Positions 52,886 to 60,987 of a DNA stretch of 64,000 bases are shown in pieces. This DNA comes from Kordia antarctica. Lineage in GTDB: Bacteria; Bacteroidota; Bacteroidia; Flavobacteriales; Flavobacteriaceae. The stretch covers positions 4,121,501 to 4,185,500 of the forward strand of contig NZ_CP019288.1 in the NCBI RefSeq assembly GCF_009901525.1. The letters are read 5' to 3'. A model generated the notes under the pieces. That model was not told the origin of the DNA and made no database searches. It saw only the letters and a program-made list of their open reading frames with translations. A program made the position numbers and the translations under genes. Each line of letters starts with the position of its first letter. The stretch's first letter is position 1.

Positions 52886-53791
52886 TTACCCATTTATGGC
52901 AACAACTTCGTTTACGTGTCCTTTCAATAAACTTTTCAAAGTATTTTCAATTCCACTTTTCAATGTCATAGTAGATGATGGACAACCGCTACACGCGCCT
53001 TGTAATACTACTTTTACAACTTTAGAAACAGGATCGTAAGAATCAAACATAATATTTCCGCCATCACTTGCTACGGCAGGTTTTATGTATTCATCTAAAA
53101 TATTCACGATTTCTTTTGAAATATCGTCCAAAGCTTCAAAACTTTCTTCCGATAATTCAATTTTCTCTTTTTGTTCTACAGGAATATCTTCTGAAATAAC
53201 TTCTTTTCCTTCTTGAATATAATTTCGGATAAACTCGCGAATCTCCATCGTAATATCATTCCATTCCACCATATCGTACTTTGTGATGGAAATATAATTC
53301 TTATCAAGAAAAACTTCTTTTATAAACGGGAAATGAAATAATGCTTGTGCTAATGGAGCGTATTTAGTTTCGTCAATACTTTTAAACTCAAGCATGCGAT
53401 CAATGATTTTCTTATTGGCTACAAACTTCATCACTGTCGGGTTTGGTGTGCTTTCTGCATAAATAGTGACAGGAACTACTTTTTTTGGTGTAGCAGTTTC
53501 GCTAATCACTTCTTTTCCTTCATTAATATAGGTTTGAATTTGCTCAGCGACTTCGTCTTGTACATCCGACCACTCAACAATATTATAACGCTCAATGGCG
53601 ATAAAATTCCCAGAAATAAAGATGGTTTTTACAAATGGAAGATAAAATAATTGTTGTGCCAAAAGAGAATCTTTAGCATCATCAATATTTTTAAATTCGT
53701 AACTATTATGTCGTGTCAGAAACGAACTTGCTTCAAACTTTATAATTGCAGGATTGCTTGTTTTTTCTATACTTATAGTAATACCACTCAT
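52886..53791 (-). CDS. NifU-like Fe-S scaffold with duplicated Nfu N-terminal domain
   Basis: A 301-residue protein. Two tandem Nfu_N domains (about 1-98 and 108-200) repeat the same pattern, YNIVEWSDVQDEV...INEGKEVISE and YDMVEWNDITMEI...IQEGKEVISE. They are followed by a C-terminal NifU domain (about 215-301) with the cluster-binding pair C267-SG-C270 in GACSGCPSSTM. It assembles or delivers Fe-S clusters. The doubled N-terminal domain is unusual compared with single-copy Nfu proteins elsewhere but may be normal in Flavobacteriia. Confidence 0.93.
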   Translation of the reverse strand: MSGITISIEKTSNPAIIKFEASSFLTRHNSYEFKNIDDAKDSLLAQQLFYLPFVKTIFISGNFIAIERYNIVEWSDVQDEVAEQIQTYINEGKEVISETATPKKVVPVTIYAESTPNPTVMKFVANKKIIDRMLEFKSIDETKYAPLAQALFHFPFIKEVFLDKNYISITKYDMVEWNDITMEIREFIRNYIQEGKEVISEDIPVEQKEKIELSEESFEALDDISKEIVNILDEYIKPAVASDGGNIMFDSYDPVSKVVKVVLQGACSGCPSSTMTLKSGIENTLKSLLKGHVNEVVAING

Positions 53792-54224
53792 GGAATTATT
53801 TTTTTACAAAAGTAACCATTATCGCTGTATTTTGTAAATGCTACTGTGTAAATTATTCTATTGTTGAGGTGGCTTTTAATTATTTTTATATTTTGTGTTA
53901 AAATAATTAAGAAATAATTACGTTTTTAATAAATTGGGCACATAAAATAGCGGCTTATGAAACTCATTCTGTTAAAAAGAGAATCTTGTGGCAAACAATG
54001 AGTAATAAATTGAGATAAGAATTAAATACTTATCAAATAATTTATATATTTGACCAAATGTGTAGCATTTTGAAATGTAAAAACGTCTGTTTATAGGAGT
54101 ATTGCATATAACTAACTGAAACACAACGAATAAAGACCTCGTTACCAAATAATTAAGTTGCATTGAACGTTCAATACAATTCAAAACTGTATTGACTGCT
54201 TAGTACACAAAAAGATAAACACTA
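53792..54224. other. 433-bp divergent spacer with promoter boxes, a hairpin and operator-like palindromes
   Basis: No ORF of note. On the minus strand TACTTTTG (53807-53814) fits a -7 box for the Nfu gene, 16 bases before its ATG. On the plus strand TATATTTG (54045-54052) is a candidate -7 box for the PorP-like gene. A hairpin ACTCATT (53962-53968) / AATGAGT (53997-54003) follows an atgaaactca word shared with the candidate RNAs at 51028 and 55293. Palindromes near 54162-54194 are listed separately. Confidence 0.45.
54162..54194 (+). promoter_or_regulatory. Overlapping palindromes upstream of the PorP-like gene
   Basis: ATTGAACGTTCAAT (54162-54175) is a perfect 14-bp palindrome. It runs into CAATACA (54172-54178) / TGTATTG (54188-54194), a 7-bp inverted repeat with a 9-base gap. 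Their place 30-60 bases before the ATG and downstream of a candidate -7 box would fit an operator or a 5' UTR hairpin. Function is inferred from structure only. Confidence 0.4.
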
Positions 54225-55232
54225 ATGAATTTTAAAAAATACTTAGCTATTGTTGCCATCGCATTTGGAGTGCAAAGTTCTTTTTCACAAGATGGACTTC
54301 CTGTTTATGTAGACTATCTTTCTGATAATTTATACTTAATTCATCCTTCAATGGCTGGAGCTTCCTCTTCATCTAAAATTAGATTAACAGCAAGACAACA
54401 ATGGTTTGACGTAGACGATGCGCCATCTTTACAAACATTGAGTTTCAACACACGTGTTGGAGACAAAGTAGGTTTTGGAGCCATTCTATATAATGATGCA
54501 AATGGAAATTTTTCACAACAAGGAGCATATTTAACATTTGCATATCACTTATTACTTTCAAGAAATACAGTTGACTTAAATCAATTATCTTTTGGGATTA
54601 GCACAGGATTCACACAAGGAACTTTAGACGAATCAGGTTTCGATATTATCAACAATCCCGATCCAATTATTGGAGGAACACAAGCAAACGCAACGTATTT
54701 CAATGTAGATTTTGGAGCGTCATATTACTTTTTAGATTTCTATGCGCATTTAACAATCAAAAATGCACTACCAACAAAAAGAGATTTGTTCTCTCAAGAA
54801 TTTGAATCAAAAAATCAACGTCGTTATTTAGCTTCCGCTGGATATGTCTTTGGTGGATACGGTAGCGATTGGAAATACGAACCATCTTTTATGTTTCAAT
54901 ACACAGACGAAACGCAAGAATCTTCTATTGATGCAAACATCAAAGTATACAGAAACATGGATTTCGGAAGTGTTTGGGGCGGATTATCATATAGAAGAAG
55001 TTTAGATGGAGCTGAATTTGTAAACGGAACACAAGTTGACAATCAAAAATTACAATACGTTACACCATTTATAGGATTGAACTATAACAAATTCATGTTT
55101 GCGTATACATATTCGTATCAAGCAAACTCGCTGGTACTTTCTAATGGCGGTTATCATCAAGTTACAGTAGGGTACAATTTTGGAAACAGAAGAGATCCTT
55201 ACGATTGTAACTGTCCTGGAATTAATCAATAA
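54225..55232 (+). CDS. PorP/SprF family type IX secretion-associated outer-membrane protein
   Basis: A 335-residue outer-membrane beta-barrel with a signal peptide (ending SSFSQDG) and the family's N-terminal signature PVYVDYLSDNLYLIHPSMAG. The repeated beta strands end in VTVGYNFGNRRDPYDCNCPG. PorP/SprF proteins anchor or help secrete partner type IX cargo such as SprB-like adhesins, usually encoded next door. Here no large adhesin gene is adjacent, so the partner is elsewhere or unknown. It forms a single transcript with its own terminator. Confidence 0.92.
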   Translation: MNFKKYLAIVAIAFGVQSSFSQDGLPVYVDYLSDNLYLIHPSMAGASSSSKIRLTARQQWFDVDDAPSLQTLSFNTRVGDKVGFGAILYNDANGNFSQQGAYLTFAYHLLLSRNTVDLNQLSFGISTGFTQGTLDESGFDIINNPDPIIGGTQANATYFNVDFGASYYFLDFYAHLTIKNALPTKRDLFSQEFESKNQRRYLASAGYVFGGYGSDWKYEPSFMFQYTDETQESSIDANIKVYRNMDFGSVWGGLSYRRSLDGAEFVNGTQVDNQKLQYVTPFIGLNYNKFMFAYTYSYQANSLVLSNGGYHQVTVGYNFGNRRDPYDCNCPGINQ

Positions 55233-55254
55233 TTCAAAACACACAAAACAACAT

Positions 55255-55295
55255 ATAAAAACGGCTTGCAAATTATAGCAAGCCGTTTTATTTTT
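55255..55295 (+). terminator. Intrinsic terminator after the PorP-like gene
   Basis: The stem acggcttgc (55261-55269) / gcaagccgt (55278-55286), with flanking A- and T-rich sides, is a typical terminator. Confidence 0.93.
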
Positions 55296-55378
55296 AATGA
55301 AACTCAATTTTAAGAAGTCTAAAAAGACGCACTTAAAATTGTAAATTGAATTAATCCCGCTGAATAGCGTGATCTAAG
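55293..55378 (+). ncRNA. Candidate structured RNA element, copy B
   Basis: Directly behind the PorP-like gene terminator. Hairpin 1 is a perfect 10-bp stem, CAATTTTAAG (55305-55314) / CTTAAAATTG (55331-55340), with an inner GTCT/AGAC stem (55317-55327). After the linker taaattgaattaa comes hairpin 2, CGCT/AGCG (55357-55368). Hairpin positions match copy A at 51028. The paired base changes in hairpin 1 (C-G to A-T, G-U to T-A, G-C to A-T, A-T to G-C) argue that the RNA fold is maintained. Identity as an RNA gene is inference. Confidence 0.5.
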
Positions 55379-55404
55379 ATTTGTTGTATTAGTATTCGAT
55401 TAAA

Positions 55405-55537
55405 AGAGACTGTCTGAAAAGGTTTAAGCAACGTCATTACGAGAAATTTTTCATTTCGAAGTAATCTGTAAGTCAATAACTTAAATTTGACAGATTGCTT
55501 CATTGCATTCGCAATGACTGCTTTTCAGACAGCCTCT
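55405..55537. repeat. Nested palindromic repeat with terminator-like shell (copy 2)
   Basis: Outer arms agagactgtctgaaaag (55405-55421) and cttttcagacagcctct (55521-55537) pair with one mismatch. They are the same shell as at 549-681, but the inner palindrome (55431-55518, acgtcattacga...tcgcaatgact) is of a different type, shared with 61769-61850. It lies between convergent genes. Confidence 0.75.
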
Positions 55538-55586
55538 GATTTCTTTTTTAAAATAATTGCATAATTATATAACGATTTCTGCGAAG

Positions 55587-55638
55587 TCTAAAATCTAACA
55601 GCGCAAGCGATCTAACTTCTAAAAGCGAAGCAATCTAA
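55587..55638. repeat. Imperfect 23-24-bp tandem repeat beside the vWA gene
   Basis: Units 55587-55610 and 55611-55633 share tctaa, tctaa, agcg and gc blocks; a third partial tctaa follows. They end two bases from the stop of the vWA gene and share the tctaa word with the array at 52087. Confidence 0.6.
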
Positions 55639-55640
55639 AC

Positions 55641-56813
55641 TTACCATACATAATTCTTACGCGCCGCTTGCGTTTTAATTGCTTTAATCATGGCACTTTC
55701 CAAATCAGTTTTAGAAGCGTTGTTCGTTTTAGAAGCAATATGTAATTTACGTTTTGCATCCAATTCACGAATTTTTGCCTGAATCTCTTTGCGTTCTTTT
55801 TGTTGCGTTGCTACATATGCTAAAATTTCTTCTTTCGATTTTCCTTTTAGTTCTGTTGGCAATTCATCTTTCTTTAACTCTTCAACCTTTACAGAATCGT
55901 TGGCAATTCCGTCTACCAAATCCCAAGAAGAATTTGTATAAAAACTGGAACTTTTAGAAACTGCTCTATCAACTGCAATTTCTTCATTAATAGAATTTGC
56001 ATTAAAATCCTGTGTTGATTGATTCATCATTTTATACTGTCCTTGTCTTCCGTATGCAATATACGTTTTGTTCAAACGTGTATTATATTCCATAATTTTC
56101 TGATCGTACGGCGTTTTTACATATACAATATTTCTGTTATGCGCAATCGTCATATAATCGCCTTTTCCAATCATAGCGCCATCTTTCCACATACCAGAGA
56201 TTCCTTGTTCGTAGTTTCCGCAAAAAATAGTATTAATCACAACATCTTTTTCGGTAGCATTTGTAATGGCATCTCTATAACTTACAGTTCCTTGTGTAAA
56301 CGGTTCGTTTCCTGCAATAAAAAGGAGTTTCAAATCTTTTGGGTTGCTTCCCCAATTCAATTGATCTAGCGAAGTCTGAATCACGTGTCCGCAAAACTCA
56401 CTTCCGCCACGTGTAGTGAGCGAAAATAATTTCTCAGAGATTTCATCCAAATCGTTACTAAAACCTAACACTTGTCGTATATAGCCTTCTTCAGAGGCTA
56501 AATTATCATTTCCGTATTCATACAAAGCAATTTCCAAACTTGGTTTCTCGCCGTCGCATTTTGCGTATGACAATTCATTAATAATTTCCCATAATTGCGC
56601 TTTCGCTTGATGAATCAATCCGTCCATACTATTACTCGTGTCTAACAACAACGCAACTTTAATAGTGTGTTGCTTTTTTGTTTCTAAAACTGTAGCTTCT
56701 GCAACAATTTCGGTTTCTGTTTCACTCAATAATGCGGTGTCAGCTTTTGAGTTTCCTTTGCAAGCCATTGTTAAAAACAGTGTGCTTACTAAAAATACAT
56801 GTAGTGTTTTCAT
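55641..56813 (-). CDS. von Willebrand factor A domain lipoprotein
   Basis: A 390-residue lipoprotein with lipobox LTMAC (Cys18) and a vWA domain (about 50-245) whose metal site is complete at the first loop, D58-T-S60-N-S62-M. The second half (about 250-390) is charged, with a coiled-coil-like stretch around KEEILAYVATQQKERKEIQAKIRELDAKRKLH. Function is unknown; vWA domains bind protein partners. It is last in a three-gene operon with two SIMPL-like genes (3-base gap), which suggests that they act together at the cell envelope. Confidence 0.87.
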   Translation of the reverse strand: MKTLHVFLVSTLFLTMACKGNSKADTALLSETETEIVAEATVLETKKQHTIKVALLLDTSNSMDGLIHQAKAQLWEIINELSYAKCDGEKPSLEIALYEYGNDNLASEEGYIRQVLGFSNDLDEISEKLFSLTTRGGSEFCGHVIQTSLDQLNWGSNPKDLKLLFIAGNEPFTQGTVSYRDAITNATEKDVVINTIFCGNYEQGISGMWKDGAMIGKGDYMTIAHNRNIVYVKTPYDQKIMEYNTRLNKTYIAYGRQGQYKMMNQSTQDFNANSINEEIAVDRAVSKSSSFYTNSSWDLVDGIANDSVKVEELKKDELPTELKGKSKEEILAYVATQQKERKEIQAKIRELDAKRKLHIASKTNNASKTDLESAMIKAIKTQAARKNYVW

Positions 56814-56816
56814 CTG

Positions 56817-57527
56817 TTATTCTTTTTTAGTTTTTAATTCAAATTTGGTTAAAACAGTGGCGGTTATGCTAATCTTTTGAAACGTTAAATCTTCTATTTT
56901 TGATAATGAGTTGTTGTCAAAATAGGCATTCGAAGTATTCATGCCTCTTACATTTATTTGCGCATACGAATTTTGGTCAACTTCTTTTATAAACAACGCT
57001 TTGCCGATTTCTTGGTCAATTGCTTCGGCATATTCTGTAGCTTTTTGTTTGGCAACAATGAGCGATTTAATCTTTGTTTCTCTACGAATTTTTTCAAGAT
57101 CAGAATGACTTACTTTTGTAATGTTTACATTCGTAATATTCAATTGATCTAACACTAAATACGTTTTAGAAAGTGTCTTGCCATCATGAACAATCAATTG
57201 ATATTTCTTTACTTTCTCTACTTCGTTACGTTTTAAAAATCGTTTTGTATAAATTCCCTCAAAGTTTGAAACTGACAATTCTTTATCGGTATCAACACCC
57301 AAACTCTTCAAATTTGCAAGTAGCAATTGTTCTTGTTCTTCAATTGTTTTCTTATGATTTTTCTCTGTCAGCGTAATTGCAATATAAATTTCATTAGGAG
57401 TTACGAGCGTTTCAGCAGTTCCTGTAATTTCTATATAATTTTGATCAATAAAATTTTTTTCGCTTTGCGCGATCACAAAAAAGTGACAACAAATAATTAA
57501 GATTGTACTAATAATATACTTTTTCAT
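56817..57527 (-). CDS. SIMPL (DUF541) domain periplasmic protein
   Basis: A 236-residue secreted protein with a signal peptide (about 1-20, ending VIAQSE). It has the SIMPL/DUF541 pattern: YIEITGTAETLVTPNEIYI near the N terminus, a long helical middle with KAEYAEAI-like KATEYAEAIDQEIGKAL and a C-terminal beta segment ISITATVLTKFEL. The molecular function of the family is unknown, with links to envelope and oxidative stress in other bacteria. It is the second gene of the operon, 3 bases before the vWA gene. Confidence 0.87.
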   Translation of the reverse strand: MKKYIISTILIICCHFFVIAQSEKNFIDQNYIEITGTAETLVTPNEIYIAITLTEKNHKKTIEEQEQLLLANLKSLGVDTDKELSVSNFEGIYTKRFLKRNEVEKVKKYQLIVHDGKTLSKTYLVLDQLNITNVNITKVSHSDLEKIRRETKIKSLIVAKQKATEYAEAIDQEIGKALFIKEVDQNSYAQINVRGMNTSNAYFDNNSLSKIEDLTFQKISITATVLTKFELKTKKE

Positions 57528-57533
57528 ACCGTA

Positions 57534-58553
57534 CTATTTATTTGTGTTTAATTCTTTTACGTCAATCTTTCCGTCTGGAGAAATCACATAATATTTATGT
57601 TCCGTTTTTATTTCTGTTTTTGGAGCTTGTTTCTGTTCTTTTGGTTTTGGCGAATACACCAATTTAATCTGCATTCCAACTTGAATTACAGGTTCTAAAA
57701 TTGCAGCATTTAGTACGATGTCGTAATTCTCATATGAAATTGGTTGGTAATAATATGAGGTTTGCTTTTTTGCTTTGGTCACGCCTTTATTCTTCTGTAA
57801 AGCTTCTAAAGAAACACTATTGAATGCTTGGTAGTTTTTGTAGAAATCTTTTGGGAAATAACAATACTTATCATCCGCCATAATTGCATTGTAATCTGCT
57901 AAATCAAATCCTAAAAGCTTATAATATTCTTTCTTTTCTTTAATCAATTCGACTAAAGAATTTTGCAACTTTTTATACACTTCTCTAATATTTTCAATAA
58001 AATAATCAACTTTCACTAAGTTGTAAATTTCGTTAGAAGCACATGCGGCTAAAACCTTTTCAAATTGTTGTGTTTTGGTAAATTGAATGTGAATATTCTG
58101 TTGCAACTCAAAACCTTTGGGAACTTCATTATATTTTGTACTAAACAGTTTTTTCTGCACTTCAATTTCATATACTGGCACAAACGAAATCACATCAATA
58201 GCAATATCTTCTTTTTTAATTCCGATGGAAAGCAATTGTTTTCGAACATTATCAATTCGTTCATTAACTAAATTATTGGCGTCGTCGGCTGTTTTTCCAA
58301 TCTGAGAAATATTAAAAATTGCTGTGTACGAAGTTGCTTTAGCGTTGTACAACGCATGTACATCTAATGTAATGTTAGCACTCGGATTCACATTTCGCGC
58401 CGGATTAGATGTTGGATTCCCATAACGTTGCGCATTTCCGTAAGCTGTTGACTTTACATTTTGCCTGGAAATTTGTTGATCGTAATTTCCTTTGTGTTGT
58501 GCAAAAATAATCTGGGTAATAAATAAGCACAGGATTAAATTTATTTTCTTCAT
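57534..58553 (-). CDS. Diverged SIMPL-like secreted protein
   Basis: A 339-residue secreted protein with a signal peptide (ending IIFAQHKG) and a long body that follows the DUF541 pattern loosely: SANITLDVHALYNAKATSYTAIF, a VNERIDNVRKQLLSIGIKKEDIAI helix-strand unit and a terminal beta stretch IQVGMQIKLVYS. I start it at the ATG at 58553; the longer frame would add 11 residues with no benefit to the signal peptide. It is the first gene of the minus-strand operon, divergent from the histidine kinase gene. The SIMPL assignment is weaker than for its neighbour. Confidence 0.7.
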   Translation of the reverse strand: MKKINLILCLFITQIIFAQHKGNYDQQISRQNVKSTAYGNAQRYGNPTSNPARNVNPSANITLDVHALYNAKATSYTAIFNISQIGKTADDANNLVNERIDNVRKQLLSIGIKKEDIAIDVISFVPVYEIEVQKKLFSTKYNEVPKGFELQQNIHIQFTKTQQFEKVLAACASNEIYNLVKVDYFIENIREVYKKLQNSLVELIKEKKEYYKLLGFDLADYNAIMADDKYCYFPKDFYKNYQAFNSVSLEALQKNKGVTKAKKQTSYYYQPISYENYDIVLNAAILEPVIQVGMQIKLVYSPKPKEQKQAPKTEIKTEHKYYVISPDGKIDVKELNTNK

Positions 58554-58755
58554 GATGTTTTTAATTTTGCTTAAAAATACCTGCAAAGAAATTCGTAAAA
58601 AATAGGGAATGAGTAAACTGCGTTTCTCAATGAGTAAAACGGAAGATTAGCTGAGCAAAGCATAGAAAAATTACAGTAAAAACACCTAAAATGATGGTTT
58701 TTGCAAAGGTGACATTTTAGTATATCGCCGAAAGTGCGTAAGTTTATCATTCTTA

Positions 58756-60987
58756 ATGAAAAAGAAAATGACAAAACTGCTATCTCTATTTCTATTCCTA
58801 TGCTTGGTTTCGTTTCAAGAAAGTGTTGCGCAAAACGATTCTGATGAAGCGAAAAAAATATCCAGAGCTGTTTTTACAGTGCGAGGAGAAATTAGAGGAA
58901 AAACCGATAGAACTCCTGTGTCAGATGCCACCATTCGTGTTGTTGGCGGAGAAGTTGTGAAAACAAATGCGTTTGGACGATTTACCATTCGTACGCGAAT
59001 TGGCGACCAATTAGTCATAGAACATCCGAGTTTTGGACAAGAGTTTCATACCATTTCCGACGGAGAACCTTTGCTTGTATTGGTTGATGGATTTGATGCA
59101 CAAGATTTAGAAACGAAAAAACAAGAGCGCGTAACCAACTTTAAACGTCATAAAGTTTTATTAGATTCTGCTGTACTATTCAAAAAAAAGGACATTGATA
59201 AAAGTATTGAATACATAGAAAAAGCATTAGAAAATTTATACGATAACAACGATCAAAAGCAACTTTCAGATTCCTATACAATTCTCGGCGATATTTATGC
59301 GTATTGGAAACAGTACGATTTGGCAATAAGCAATTACAAAATTGCACTAGAAATGTATAGCACAAGTCGCTTATGGATTTCACTCGGAACCACACAATTA
59401 CTCAATAAAGAATACGAAGAAGCGATTGTTTCTTTTACTACGATTCTACGAAACAACTTATCAAGATATCAGCAAACAACGTCATATGAAAGTTTGGGAG
59501 ATGCACACAAAGCATTAAAAAAGTACGATAAAGCATTAGAATATTATAACAAAGCATTGGCAATTGCAAAAGAAGATTTAATCACACCAAAAATTACAGA
59601 TTTAAACTCTAAAATTGCGGATAATTATGCCGCAAAAGGAGATGTGAAAATTGCAAACGGATTGTTTTTAAACTCATTGAATTTAGCTTCTGAAGAAAAT
59701 GTAAATCGCGCCATTGTTGAACAGAATAGAGTAGCCGACTTTTACAATGCTACAAATTCATATGATAAAGAAATTGAATTGCGGAAGCAAAATTTGGTTG
59801 ATTTAAAGAAATCTGGCGTTGAGGAAAAAGAAATTTCTGGACTTCTAAAAGATTCTACCACAATTACTTCGCAAAAAATTAATTATAAAATTGGAAATGC
59901 CTTCTTACTCCAAGAAAAATATGATGAAGCCATTCCATATTTCGAAAAAAGTATCTCAGAAGCAAACACAAAAGGAGATTTAATTGTAGAAAAAGATGCC
60001 ACACGAAAAATTTCGGAAACCTACGAATCACTTGGTGCTTTTGAGAAAGCAAAGCAAGCATTTGAAGAATATGTGCAATTGGTCAACGAATTGGTTTTGG
60101 TAAAAGAACAGGAAATTTCACAAGCAAGTCGATTCACCAAAAGAATTCAAGAAAATCAAATTCGAATTTTAAGTTTAGAAGCTGATCGTGTGATTGAACG
60201 TTCTAGAAACGAAAACTATTTGCGCGAACAAGGATTGATCGAGGAAAGCAATACGCGACAGAAATACACTATTTATTCGTTGATTTTTGGAATGACGTTG
60301 TTGGTATTTACCATTTATCTGTTATATCGAAATAGCAAACAGCAAAAGTTGGCAAACAATTTATTAGCACTAAAATCATTGCGAACACAGATGAATCCGC
60401 ACTTTATTTTCAATGCGTTAAATTCTGTAAATAATTATATTGCAATTAATGATGAACGCAATGCAAATCGGTATTTATCGGAGTTTTCTACGTTGATGCG
60501 TTCCGTTTTGGAAAATTCGGATGAAGATTTTATTCCATTATCAAAAGAATTGGAATTGCTTGAATTGTATGTGCGATTGGAACATATGCGTTTTCAAGAT
60601 AAATTTGAGTATGAAATAAACGTTGACGAAAGCTTGAATGTTTCTGACTTTCAAATTCCGCCAATGTTATTGCAACCGTATATTGAAAACGCTATTTGGC
60701 ACGGGTTGCGTTATAAAAAAGAAAAAGGATACCTGCGCATTTCCATTTCGGCAAAGACCGATGAAATGCTTGAAATTAGTATTGAAGATGACGGAATTGG
60801 CAGAAAACGTTCGATGGAATTAAAGACGAAAAACCAACTGCGTCAAAAATCGAAAGGAATGGGAAATATCAAAAAACGGATTGCCATTTTAAATGATATG
60901 TATAAAGATAAAGTGGATGTTTCTATCGCGGATGTTTCCGAAGACGGACACGGAACTAAAGTAATATTAACGCTTAAAAAAGACTAA
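58756..60987 (+). CDS. LytS-type sensor histidine kinase with TPR sensor
   Basis: A 743-residue membrane kinase. A signal peptide (ending SVAQND) and a carboxypeptidase-regulatory-like beta domain (about 36-115, FTVRGEIRGKTDRTPVSDA) precede about eight TPR-type helical repeats (about 125-460), a coiled coil (about 460-500), one membrane helix (about 505-527) and a His_kinase domain with the phospho-acceptor His549 in LRTQMNPHFIFNALNS. A HATPase_c region follows with GIGRKRS and KGMGNIKKRI. The signal is unknown. Its stop codon abuts the ATG of the LytTR regulator, so the two form a two-component system. Confidence 0.93.
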   Translation: MKKKMTKLLSLFLFLCLVSFQESVAQNDSDEAKKISRAVFTVRGEIRGKTDRTPVSDATIRVVGGEVVKTNAFGRFTIRTRIGDQLVIEHPSFGQEFHTISDGEPLLVLVDGFDAQDLETKKQERVTNFKRHKVLLDSAVLFKKKDIDKSIEYIEKALENLYDNNDQKQLSDSYTILGDIYAYWKQYDLAISNYKIALEMYSTSRLWISLGTTQLLNKEYEEAIVSFTTILRNNLSRYQQTTSYESLGDAHKALKKYDKALEYYNKALAIAKEDLITPKITDLNSKIADNYAAKGDVKIANGLFLNSLNLASEENVNRAIVEQNRVADFYNATNSYDKEIELRKQNLVDLKKSGVEEKEISGLLKDSTTITSQKINYKIGNAFLLQEKYDEAIPYFEKSISEANTKGDLIVEKDATRKISETYESLGAFEKAKQAFEEYVQLVNELVLVKEQEISQASRFTKRIQENQIRILSLEADRVIERSRNENYLREQGLIEESNTRQKYTIYSLIFGMTLLVFTIYLLYRNSKQQKLANNLLALKSLRTQMNPHFIFNALNSVNNYIAINDERNANRYLSEFSTLMRSVLENSDEDFIPLSKELELLELYVRLEHMRFQDKFEYEINVDESLNVSDFQIPPMLLQPYIENAIWHGLRYKKEKGYLRISISAKTDEMLEISIEDDGIGRKRSMELKTKNQLRQKSKGMGNIKKRIAILNDMYKDKVDVSIADVSEDGHGTKVILTLKKD

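Noticed and set aside
53792-54224. tRNA or other known RNA gene in the long spacers
   Set aside because: I looked for cloverleaf arms and conserved T-loop bases in all spacers above 200 bp and saw none.
56019-56369. 116-codon plus-strand ORF opposite the vWA gene
   Set aside because: It is antisense to a gene with signal peptide and vWA motif and has no promoter or family.
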